Shown in pieces: positions 57,474-64,000 of a stretch of DNA of 64,000 nucleotides (positions within the stretch are counted from its first letter, which is position 1; each line of letters begins with the position of its first letter). Made by a program: the position numbers and the translations under genes. Below the pieces are notes generated by a model. It ran no database searches and was not told the origin of the DNA. It was given only the letters and a program-made list of their open reading frames with translations. Source of the stretch: [Clostridium] scindens (GTDB taxonomy: Bacteria > Bacillota > Clostridia > Lachnospirales > Lachnospiraceae); NCBI RefSeq assembly GCF_019597925.1, contig NZ_CP080442.1, forward strand, positions 2,956,001 to 3,020,000, in the 5' to 3' direction.

Positions 57474-58274
57474 ATGAGCAAAATACCTTGCGCCGTCATC
57501 CAAGATCTCATGGTTTTGTATGAGGACGATGTAATAAGCGCTGAAAGCAGGAAGCTGGTAGAAGAGCACATCCAGGAATGCGAGGATTGCCGTATCCTCT
57601 ATGAAAAAACGAAAGCTCCGCTTCCTGATATCAAGATAGAAGATGAAGATTCTCTCAAATCAGCCAATGAGCGGGCTGTGCGTTCCATCAAGACCCTGAA
57701 ACGCAAGCTTACCTCCCGGCATCTGATGATCCTTGGCCTGGTCCTGCTGCTGCTGTTTGCAGCGGACTATGTATGGTCCCAGTGCCTGGCGCCCTGGATT
57801 TATTCCGTTCCTGCCGATGATGTCCAGGTTACAGAACTTTATGAACTTAAGAATGGGGATCTCTATTGTACGCTGAAAACCAAAGAGAAATTTACAGATG
57901 TCCGGTACGATATGCTTCAGGTACCTTCCGGAAAAGAGAATGTAGATTATGACAAGGGATGGTATGAACTTCATTTTGGCTATCCGCAGCCATTTGAACA
58001 CCTTGGCAGCCTCTATTTTTACCAGGATGAAATCAGCTTCATCTTTCCGAAGGAAGAGAAAAGCCCTTCTTCTTATGCCGCCCAGTATACCCACTCCTGC
58101 GCCTCCATCTATTATAGAGGCAAATCTGACGATGACCGGCTTATGATCTGGGAAGAAGGCCAGAAGGTCGATCCTGCTCCCAGAGAGATTGAGCAGAAAG
58201 TCAAAGAAGAGTACAAGAACTCACAGGAACTCGATTGGGAACCATTCGCTTATCCTATAACCCTAGAGCCATAA
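57474..58274 (+). CDS. zf-HC2 anti-sigma factor
   Basis: 266 residues. N-terminal zinc finger with Cys6 and HIQECEDC (His32, Cys36, Cys39), one membrane helix (about 82-100, HLMILGLVLLLLFAADYVW), and an extracellular domain of about 165 residues (VQVTELYELKNGDLYCTLK). It would hold its sigma factor at the membrane until an envelope signal. Sequence and layout parallel the second copy at 60989-61813. Confidence 0.88.
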   Translation: MSKIPCAVIQDLMVLYEDDVISAESRKLVEEHIQECEDCRILYEKTKAPLPDIKIEDEDSLKSANERAVRSIKTLKRKLTSRHLMILGLVLLLLFAADYVWSQCLAPWIYSVPADDVQVTELYELKNGDLYCTLKTKEKFTDVRYDMLQVPSGKENVDYDKGWYELHFGYPQPFEHLGSLYFYQDEISFIFPKEEKSPSSYAAQYTHSCASIYYRGKSDDDRLMIWEEGQKVDPAPREIEQKVKEEYKNSQELDWEPFAYPITLEP

Positions 58275-58297
58275 AATAGCAAGATATCATTTTATTC

Positions 58298-58325
58298 TTG
58301 CAGCGCTTCCTTCTTATGCTATACT
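58298..58325 (+). promoter_or_regulatory. Promoter of the Crp/Fnr gene
   Basis: -35 TTGCAG (58298-58303), 16-bp spacer, extended -10 TATGCTATACT ending at 58325. The 15-mer TTATGCTATACTTAG (58314-58328) is identical to the one upstream of the KamA-family gene. Confidence 0.6.
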
Positions 58326-58364
58326 TAGGATAAAATCAATCATACGTAGAAAGAAGGATGTTCC

Positions 58365-59039
58365 ATGCTCACAGAGACAGATACCACTATATTGCAAGAA
58401 TCCCTCCCTTTCTGGGATCAACTTAACGGCAACCAGAAGGAACTGCTTAAGTCCGGCTCTTCCCTCATGAAATACGCTAAAAACAGCAACGTGCACAGTG
58501 ACAATTCACAGTGCGTCGGCATGCTGCTGGTCAAATCCGGCTCTCTTCGGGTCTATATGCTTTCGGAGGAAGGACGCGAGATTACCCTGTACCGTATCTA
58601 CAGCGGAGAAGTATGCGTCTTGTCCGCCTCCTGCGTCTTAAAGTCCATCACGTTTGATGTATACATCGATGCCGTGGAGGCAAGCGAAGTCATCCAGGTT
58701 AGCTCCGCCTCCATCTCATCCGTCATGAATCAGAATATTTATGCCGAATGCTTTGCGTATAAGATGGCAACCGAGCGGTTCTCCGATGTAATGTGGGCCA
58801 TGCAGCAGATTCTCTTTATGAGTTTTGACAGGCGCCTGGCCATCTTCCTGCTGGATGAGGCCGCGGCCCTGCATTCACAAGAGATCAAGATGACTCATGA
58901 GCAGATTGCCCGTCTGATGGGAAGCGCCCGTGAGGTTGTCACCAGAATGCTCAAATACTTCTCAAGCGAAGGTTATGTAGAACTTTCCAGAGGAACCGTA
59001 AAAATCCTTGATAAAAATAAATTAAAAAATCTGGCCTGA
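58365..59039 (+). CDS. Crp/Fnr family transcriptional regulator
   Basis: 224 residues. An N-terminal cNMP-type beta-roll (MLLVKSGSLRVYMLSEEGRE, LYRIYSGEVCVLSASC) and C-terminal HTH (MTHEQIARLMGSAREVVTRM, LKYFSSEGYVELSRGTVKIL). There is no N-terminal Cys cluster as in Fnr, but Cys residues around 53 and 91-97 occur in the sensor domain. Resembles redox or anaerobic-metabolism regulators of clostridia. Target genes unknown. Confidence 0.88.
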   Translation: MLTETDTTILQESLPFWDQLNGNQKELLKSGSSLMKYAKNSNVHSDNSQCVGMLLVKSGSLRVYMLSEEGREITLYRIYSGEVCVLSASCVLKSITFDVYIDAVEASEVIQVSSASISSVMNQNIYAECFAYKMATERFSDVMWAMQQILFMSFDRRLAIFLLDEAAALHSQEIKMTHEQIARLMGSAREVVTRMLKYFSSEGYVELSRGTVKILDKNKLKNLA

Positions 59040-59043
59040 ACCC

Positions 59044-59074
59044 TTGACCTTAACGCCGCGTAAACAGTTACACT
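59044..59074 (+). promoter_or_regulatory. MerR-type promoter with 19-bp spacer
   Basis: -35 TTGACC (59044-59049), 19-bp spacer TTAACGCCGCGTAAACAGT, -10 TACACT (59069-59074). An over-long spacer containing the TTAACG..CGTAAA dyad is typical of promoters untwisted by TipA/MerR-family activators. Confidence 0.8.
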
Positions 59075-59109
59075 GGCTTTGTCAGGAACTGACCAAAGGA
59101 GGAAGTCTT

Positions 59110-59874
59110 ATGAAACATGGCTATACGGTTACCCAGCTGGCTGACATTGCCGGCATCAGCCCCCGCACGCTGCGCTACTATGACCAGATCGGGCTCCTTG
59201 TACCCAGACGCGCTCCGGATTCGGGCTACCGCATATATGGCAAGGAAGAGGTAGACGTACTTTGGCAGATATTGTTCTACAGACGAATGGGACTGGAACT
59301 TTCCACGATTGAAGGAATAATCAAGGATCCTGCCTTCAACCCGCTGGAAGCGCTACGGGCGCATCTCGACCATTTATACAAGGAGGAGCAGAATCTAAGG
59401 CTTCTGATTGAAACTGTGAAAAAGACGATTCAAATGGAAGAAGGGAAGATACGCATGACAGACCAGGAAAAATTTGCCGCGCTGAAAAGGGAATTAATCG
59501 AAGAAAACGAAGAGAAATATGGAAAGGAACTCCGTGAAAAGTATGGTGACAAAACGATTGAAAACAGCAATCAGAACATGCTGAATCTCACAGCAAAGGA
59601 GTATTATGCCATGAAAGAATTAGAAGGAAAGATTCTCGAGGCGCTGAAAGACGCCGTAACTTCCGGCGCGTCTGCATCAGATGCCGTCGGCAGGGATATT
59701 GCCATGATGCACAAAGAGTGGCTGGCTTACACATGGCCATCCTATGACCCCAAGGCTCATCTGGGGCTGGCGGAAATGTACGTGGCGGATGAACGGTTTC
59801 AATCCTATTATGACAAAGAACTCCCGGGATGCGCCAAGTTTCTTCGGGACGCCATCTGTGCCCACATAGCATGA
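59110..59874 (+). CDS. MerR family regulator with TipAS domain
   Basis: 254 residues from ATG 59110 with AAAGGAGG upstream. N-terminal MerR HTH (YTVTQLADIAGISPRTLRYY, DQIGLLVPRRAPDSGYRIYG), coiled-coil helix, and a TipAS-like C-terminal domain (HKEWLAYTWPSYDPKAHLGL, AEMYVADERFQSYYDKELPG). TipAS proteins trap cyclic thiopeptide-like antibiotics and activate their own promoters. The 19-bp spacer promoter before this gene supports autoregulation. Confidence 0.92.
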   Translation: MKHGYTVTQLADIAGISPRTLRYYDQIGLLVPRRAPDSGYRIYGKEEVDVLWQILFYRRMGLELSTIEGIIKDPAFNPLEALRAHLDHLYKEEQNLRLLIETVKKTIQMEEGKIRMTDQEKFAALKRELIEENEEKYGKELREKYGDKTIENSNQNMLNLTAKEYYAMKELEGKILEALKDAVTSGASASDAVGRDIAMMHKEWLAYTWPSYDPKAHLGLAEMYVADERFQSYYDKELPGCAKFLRDAICAHIA

Positions 59875-59905
59875 TGGTTTAGATGACAGGCCTAATACAA
59901 CGACA

Positions 59906-59952
59906 GGCAGGCAGCGGTACAGGCTCCCATAGAAGGATTTCCTGCCGCTGCC
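59906..59952. terminator. Stem-loop between MerR and thioredoxin genes
   Basis: CAGGCAGCGG (59906-59915) pairs with CCGCTGCCTG (59943-59952); the loop has further partial pairing. Flanking T-runs are weak. Lies between converging genes. Confidence 0.5.
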
Positions 59953-60000
59953 TGTATTATGTCCATTTTAAACAATCTGCCAATTTTATATCCGAACTCT

Positions 60001-60309
60001 TTATTTTAACATCTCTAATATCTCTGCTTTGGACTTTGCCCCTACTTCCCTTTTCACCGGCTTGCCGTCTTTAAATACCATAAGAGTCGGTATCGACATT
60101 ACCCTGTACTCTTTGGCCAGTTCCGGCTGCTCATCCACGTTCACCTTGCAGATCTTCGCGTCTTTGACCTCTCCTGCCAACTCTTCTATAATTGGCAATA
60201 CCATCTGGCATGGTCCGCACCAGGTAGCCCAGAAATCAACCAGCACCGGTTCCTTCGCCTGTAATACTTCCTCGTTAAATGTTTCCTTTGTCAAATGAGC
60301 TGCTGCCAT
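60001..60309 (-). CDS. trxA: Thioredoxin
   Basis: 102 residues from ATG 60309; a TTG seven codons upstream is the alternative. Active site VDFWATWCGPCQM, cis-Pro in MSIPTLMVFKDG. General disulfide reductant; the reductase gene trxB is at 25.4 kb. AAAGGATG upstream. Lone gene. Confidence 0.95.
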   Translation of the reverse strand: MAAAHLTKETFNEEVLQAKEPVLVDFWATWCGPCQMVLPIIEELAGEVKDAKICKVNVDEQPELAKEYRVMSIPTLMVFKDGKPVKREVGAKSKAEILEMLK

Positions 60310-60461
60310 ATCTATCATCCTTTCTTTCAATGTACTCTTTCGAGTATTTGTTTGCTTTGATGATTCTATTATACCCTATTTAAAAAGAAAATCTGTGATT
60401 CAGTCACATTTTGTAAATTTTATTTATAATCCACTAAAACAGAAAAAAATGTTATATTGGT

Positions 60462-60490
60462 TGTAACGAATCAAGCAGTCATGCGTCTAA
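60462..60490 (+). promoter_or_regulatory. ECF-type promoter of sigma/anti-sigma pair 2
   Basis: TGTAACGAA at 60462-60470 and CGTCTAA at 60484-60490, exactly 16 bases between TGTAAC and CGTC, the typical ECF -35/-10 layout; matches 56927-56955. Confidence 0.65.
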
Positions 60491-60515
60491 TGGACAAGCG
60501 AGGGGAGGTGACGGA

Positions 60516-60992
60516 ATGGAACTGGAATTTGATGAAATATATAAGCGCTTTTTCAAGGATGTATATCTGTTCGTGCTGGCTATGAGCAAGGATCCGCATA
60601 TCGCGGAAGAGATTACCCAGGATACGTTCTTCAAGGCGCTAAAGGAAATCAAGCATTTCCAGGGAAACTGTTCCGTCAAGTCCTGGCTGTGCCAGATTGC
60701 CAAGAATCTATACATCTCCTATACGCGCAAGAAAAAAGCAGTCCATACGGATGGTCTTGAACAGTTTCCCGATGACTCGGATATTGAAAGCATGTGCATC
60801 CGCAAAGACGAAGCCCTATCGATTTATAAGATTCTGCACTGCCTGGAGGAACCTTATAAAGAGGTATTCATCCTTCGTGTTCTGGGAGACTTAAGCTTCC
60901 GGGAGATCGGGGAAATCTTCGGCAAGCAGGAGACCTGGGCCAGAGTTACTTATCACCGTGCCAGGCTGAAAATCAAGGAGGTAATGATATGA
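60516..60992 (+). CDS. ECF-type RNA polymerase sigma factor
   Basis: 158 residues with GAGGGGAGGTG upstream. Region 2 (FKDVYLFVLAMSKDPHIAEE, ITQDTFFKALKEIKHF) and region 4 (EVFILRVLGDLSFREIGEIF, WARVTYHRARLKIKEV). Very similar to the factor at 56979-57473, showing recent duplication of the pair. It overlaps the anti-sigma start by four bases. Confidence 0.92.
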   Translation: MELEFDEIYKRFFKDVYLFVLAMSKDPHIAEEITQDTFFKALKEIKHFQGNCSVKSWLCQIAKNLYISYTRKKKAVHTDGLEQFPDDSDIESMCIRKDEALSIYKILHCLEEPYKEVFILRVLGDLSFREIGEIFGKQETWARVTYHRARLKIKEVMI

Positions 60993-61813
60993 GCAAGACA
61001 GACTGCGATATAATTAAAGATCTGCTGCCGTTATATGAAGATAATATCTGCAGCGAAAAAAGCAAAGACCTGATTGAAGAACATCTTATAGAATGCGAAG
61101 ACTGCCGGGAATATCTGGAGTCCCTCCACGGGGAACTGCCGCCTATGGAGCCTTCTTCTGAGGACACGGCCATAGACGAGATCCGATTCATCCAGCGGAT
61201 CCAGCACAAGATCGCCCGACAGAAACTGCTGGCCTGTGGAATTCTTCTGCTGGCAGTTCTGGCATTCTGCGCGATCTGGGATAACACTCCAATCGGCGAA
61301 GGCATCCAAAAACTGCCTTTATTTGACAAGCGTATTGCTTCCGATTATATTGAGCCAACCCAGTTATACCGGCTGAAAGACGGGCGCATCTTCTGTACGC
61401 TTAAGAGCGAGAAGCCTTTTAGCATCTCATCCTACTGGATAGACGTGCCGACACAAAAGTACGACCAGACTTATGATGATGGCAAGTCCATTCTTTCGCT
61501 GCGGCGCTCCAGATGGGAAGAATTCTGGTCCAATACCGCTTCTTTCACGGAAACGTCTTATGTACTGCCGCTTAAGGAAGAAGTGGACTCTGCCGCCTCC
61601 ATAGATGAAGAGAACCAAACCGTAATCCATTACAGCACTTCCATCTATTATGAAGGTAAAAAAGGCGAGCGGAAACTCATCTGGAAAGAAGGCCAGGACA
61701 TCAAGGATGCTCCTCTGTCAGTCGAAAAGAAAGTGGCCGCTGAAGAAAGCCAAGAGCCAAATGAATATTATGACCCGGAAGAAAATGTGCTCATCTTCGA
61801 TTTTAAAGAATAG
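60989..61813 (+). CDS. zf-HC2 anti-sigma factor
   Basis: 274 residues. Zinc finger with Cys6 and HLIECEDC, one membrane helix (LLACGILLLAVLAFCAIW), and an outer domain (EPTQLYRLKDGRIFCTLKSE) related to the first copy, including the IYYxGK block (TSIYYEGKKGERKLIWKEGQ). The outer parts differ more than the inner, so the two may sense different signals. Confidence 0.88.
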   Translation: MSKTDCDIIKDLLPLYEDNICSEKSKDLIEEHLIECEDCREYLESLHGELPPMEPSSEDTAIDEIRFIQRIQHKIARQKLLACGILLLAVLAFCAIWDNTPIGEGIQKLPLFDKRIASDYIEPTQLYRLKDGRIFCTLKSEKPFSISSYWIDVPTQKYDQTYDDGKSILSLRRSRWEEFWSNTASFTETSYVLPLKEEVDSAASIDEENQTVIHYSTSIYYEGKKGERKLIWKEGQDIKDAPLSVEKKVAAEESQEPNEYYDPEENVLIFDFKE

Positions 61814-61967
61814 TAAACTCCAGCCACCAGACCACCGAACTGTTATCCTGCATCTGTATACACAGAATTTTAATATTAGTTCATAAAATATTTCTTAAAA
61901 TTTGCCTCCATTTTATGCTATACTTAGACAACAGCAACCCCGAGTATCCGTATTAAGGAGGTGCAAT

Positions 61968-63059
61968 ATGAGATGGGAAAAAATACTGGCAGACAATGTC
62001 ACTACTCTGGATGAATTATCAGCATCGATCCCACAGATCAAAGAATATGGAGATATTGCGTCAAAAGTGCTGAACAAATATCCCATGTCCATTCCACGTT
62101 ACTATCTGTCTCTTGTCAATCCAGATGATGCCGATGACCCTATCCGGAAGATGTGCATTCCCTCCTTCCTGGAAATGGATCTTGCCGGCACATTCGACAC
62201 CAGCGGCGAAAGTTCCAATACAAAACTGCAGGGACTTCAGCATAAGTATCCGCAAACGGTACTGCTGCTTTCCACGAACCGCTGCGCCATGTACTGCAGA
62301 TACTGCTTTCGCAAGCGTATGGTGGGAAGCGGCACGCAAGAGGTCGTGGCAGATATTAGGGAAGCCATGTCCTATATACGGGAACATAAGGAAATTACCA
62401 ATGTTCTCATCTCAGGAGGAGACTCCTTCCTGTTGAATACGGACGTCATCAGGGAATACCTGGATTCGCTTACCGCTATCGGTCATCTTGATTATATCCG
62501 GTTCGGAACCAAGACCCCTGTCGTCTTCCCCCAGCGTATACTGGAAGATTCCAGATTGCAGGACATTCTTCAGGAATATGGGCGTAAGAAACAGATCTAT
62601 ATCGTGACACAGTTCAATCACCCCAGAGAATTAACAGAAGATTCTATAAGTGCCGTAAGATGCCTGCAAGGCCTCGGCCTGATCGTCAAAAACCAGACGG
62701 TTCTTTTAAAAGGAGTCAATGACTGTCCCGAAACACTTGCCCTGCTTTTCCGGCGCTTCACAGAACTTGGGATCATCCCTTACTACATCTTCCAATGCAG
62801 GCCGGTGACCGGTGTGATGAACCAATTCCAGGTTCCCTTACAGGCTGGCTATGATATCATAGAGCAGGCGAAGGCCATGCAGAATGGCAATGGGAAATGC
62901 TTCCGCTATGTTCCGTCTAATCCGGACGGCAAGATTGAGATTCTGGGACGGACCGATGCCGGGCAGATGGTGTTCAAATATCACCAGGCCAAGGACTCTG
63001 ATAATCTGGGGCGGGTGTTTCAAAGAGAGGTGGGGCCGGATATCTGCTGGATCGAGTAG
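61968..63059 (+). CDS. KamA-family radical SAM aminomutase-like protein
   Basis: 363 residues from ATG 61968 with AAGGAGGTG upstream. Radical SAM motif CAMYCRYCFRKRMVG, SAM-binding VLISGGDSFLL, and family blocks TQFNHPRELTEDS and QTVLLKGVND, with C-terminal YVPSNPDGKIEILG. It belongs to the lysine 2,3-aminomutase/EpmB group with PLP and SAM. The exact amino acid is uncertain; shorter than LAM (~415), more like the EpmB or YodO type. Extended -10 promoter TATGCTATACT at 61914-61924. Confidence 0.88.
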   Translation: MRWEKILADNVTTLDELSASIPQIKEYGDIASKVLNKYPMSIPRYYLSLVNPDDADDPIRKMCIPSFLEMDLAGTFDTSGESSNTKLQGLQHKYPQTVLLLSTNRCAMYCRYCFRKRMVGSGTQEVVADIREAMSYIREHKEITNVLISGGDSFLLNTDVIREYLDSLTAIGHLDYIRFGTKTPVVFPQRILEDSRLQDILQEYGRKKQIYIVTQFNHPRELTEDSISAVRCLQGLGLIVKNQTVLLKGVNDCPETLALLFRRFTELGIIPYYIFQCRPVTGVMNQFQVPLQAGYDIIEQAKAMQNGNGKCFRYVPSNPDGKIEILGRTDAGQMVFKYHQAKDSDNLGRVFQREVGPDICWIE

Positions 63060-63091
63060 AAATGCCAGGAGTCCATAATTCGCATAAAAAG

Positions 63092-63129
63092 CGTGCCGGA
63101 AGCATGTCTGATACCATGCTTCCGGCACG
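63092..63129. terminator. Convergent terminator
   Basis: Perfect 15-base stem CGTGCCGGAAGCATG / CATGCTTCCGGCACG, loop eight, with A-run on the left and TTTCC on the right, between the KamA-family gene and the convergent NUDIX gene. Confidence 0.92.
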
Positions 63130-63133
63130 TTTC

Positions 63134-64000
63134 CTACTCTTTAGAATACTCTTTCAAATACTCTCCTACCATTCTGAATTCCTCTTCATATATGCAATTC
63201 GCAAGAGTCCCCTCCTGAACCTCTTGCATGCATTCCTCGTAATCCATCCAGATGACTTCTTCTACTTCCGACTCCTGCAAGGTCAGTTCCTCTATCTCTA
63301 CGGGCTCCGTATACACATAGACCGAACTAAGCTCGTTGTCCCGGAACATCCTGCCGTAAAATACATCCTCAAAGGCTCCATGATGTACGCCTACATAATG
63401 CAGTTCTTCTTCTGACGCCGTGATGCCTAGTTCCTCTTTTATCTCCCTGACTGCCGATTCTATCACTGTATCCCCCGAAGCCACATGGCCTGCGGACGAG
63501 ATGTCATAACATCCTGGATTGGAATCCTTGCAAGCGCTTCTCTTTTGAAGCAGCACGTCATACCCGCTCTTGTGGTTCTTTCTTACCACCCAGATATGCG
63601 CGGTGGCATGAAGGCTTCCTTCCCGGTGGGCAACGCCCCGCTCTCTCACGATTCCGGTCTTAGAGCCGTCCGGGTTAAGTATATCGAATAATTCCATTGG
63701 CTTTCCGTTCAACGCGGCAGATACCAGCTTGTCATGTCCGTCATAAACCAGTTTCAGGGAAAAGAACTCCTCTTCTTCATCCATCAGCCGGAAGAAGATC
63801 TTATCCCCTTCCCAGATGTTTAAGTTCCATACATCTTCAATGTCCACCCATTCCAATTCCCCCTCATCACATGGAATCGGCTCGCCTACAAAGCCGTCCG
63901 CGGTAAACAGGGACATGTATTCGGTAACCCCATTGCCGGATACGAAAGTTACAAGTCCTCTGTAACGGTAAGACGTAAGCGTGTATCCGGTCTCTTCCCA
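63134..64000 (-). CDS. Tandem NUDIX hydrolase, 5' end outside window
   Basis: Open frame of 288 residues plus stop, cut by the right edge. The visible protein starts in the middle of a first NUDIX domain: WEETGYTL (end of the Nudix box), then LFTADGFVGE, CDEGELEWVDIEDVWNLNIW and FFSLKLVYDG, typical of MutT/8-oxo-dGTP-type enzymes. After about 100 residues a second domain begins with GIVRERGVAHREGSLHATAH, has the Nudix box AGHVASGDTVIESAVREI followed by KEELGI, and resembles isopentenyl-diphosphate isomerase-like NUDIX proteins. Two fused hydrolases in one chain. An internal ATG at 63916 is not the real start. Confidence 0.88.
   Translation of the reverse strand, partial: WEETGYTLTSYRYRGLVTFVSGNGVTEYMSLFTADGFVGEPIPCDEGELEWVDIEDVWNLNIWEGDKIFFRLMDEEEEFFSLKLVYDGHDKLVSAALNGKPMELFDILNPDGSKTGIVRERGVAHREGSLHATAHIWVVRKNHKSGYDVLLQKRSACKDSNPGCYDISSAGHVASGDTVIESAVREIKEELGITASEEELHYVGVHHGAFEDVFYGRMFRDNELSSVYVYTEPVEIEELTLQESEVEEVIWMDYEECMQEVQEGTLANCIYEEEFRMVGEYLKEYSKE

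Noticed and set aside
59044..59874. Longer MerR product starting at the TTG of 59044
   Set aside because: That codon is the -35 box of the gene's own promoter; the ATG at 59110 has a strong ribosome site.
1..64000. CRISPR arrays or rRNA genes
   Set aside because: No regularly spaced repeat-spacer series and no rRNA-like stretch were noticed on reading through.

Overview
The window looks like a chromosomal segment of an anaerobic gut Firmicute of the family Lachnospiraceae. The evidence is two glycyl radical enzymes with their radical SAM activases, a YlmC/YmxH-type PRC-barrel protein, Fe-S proteins, strong GGAGG ribosome sites, many zf-HC2/ECF sigma pairs and no sign of aerobic respiration. 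The species cannot be named from sequence reading alone. Most of the window has balanced base composition, but about 11.0-17.8 kb is strikingly AT-rich and looks acquired.

Layout. 0-2.3 kb: an incomplete C39-like cysteine-protease-fold protein with a long 5' stem-loop, proC, and a divergent GntR regulator with paired TTGTATACAA boxes. 2.3-10.9 kb: a leftward unit of four paralogous ~510-residue lipoproteins and an ABC-2 exporter (two permeases, one ATPase). 11-18.5 kb: the AT-rich island. It holds a radical SAM peptide system: a 39-residue CxxCxxCxxC precursor that is easily missed, a PqqD/SPASM radical SAM enzyme, an ABC transporter, an M50-like membrane protease and a further permease. Beside it are a decayed second lanM gene and a 559-bp IS66-derived element. 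18.5-25.4 kb: a compact class II lanthipeptide locus (unknown protein, LytTR response regulator, AgrC-like kinase, precursor, lanM, small membrane protein) with a divergent Xre regulator.

25.4-35.6 kb: redox and anaerobic metabolism, with trxB, an nrdD fused to a CPNC redoxin, nrdG, paired NrdR boxes, a TetR regulator, acylphosphatase, and a trans-4-hydroxy-L-proline dehydratase with its activase; its product would feed the proC reaction. 35.6-47.7 kb: an RND-type exporter with a coiled-coil insert, a short-chain dehydrogenase, exonuclease III, truA, nrdR, a ylmC-like gene, a NatAB-like ABC exporter, ferredoxin, a divergent carbamate kinase, an ECF S component and a TudS-like protein. 47.7-64 kb: an HPr-like protein without the catalytic His, a leucine-rich-repeat surface protein, tRNA-Pro, dapB, a YbjQ-like gene, a nucleotidyltransferase, a DEAD-box helicase, two bPH-domain membrane proteins, two ECF sigma/anti-sigma pairs, Crp/Fnr and MerR regulators, thioredoxin, a KamA-family radical SAM protein and a tandem NUDIX protein cut by the window edge.

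The most interesting unit is 11-25.4 kb. Three sites with direct GGTCA repeats exactly 22 bp apart, all in the same orientation, lie upstream of the radical SAM peptide precursor, of the small membrane protein, and upstream of the lanthipeptide regulatory operon. This is the geometry expected for a LytTR-family regulator, and one is encoded in the cluster. It suggests that one quorum-type circuit drives two chemically different ribosomal peptides.
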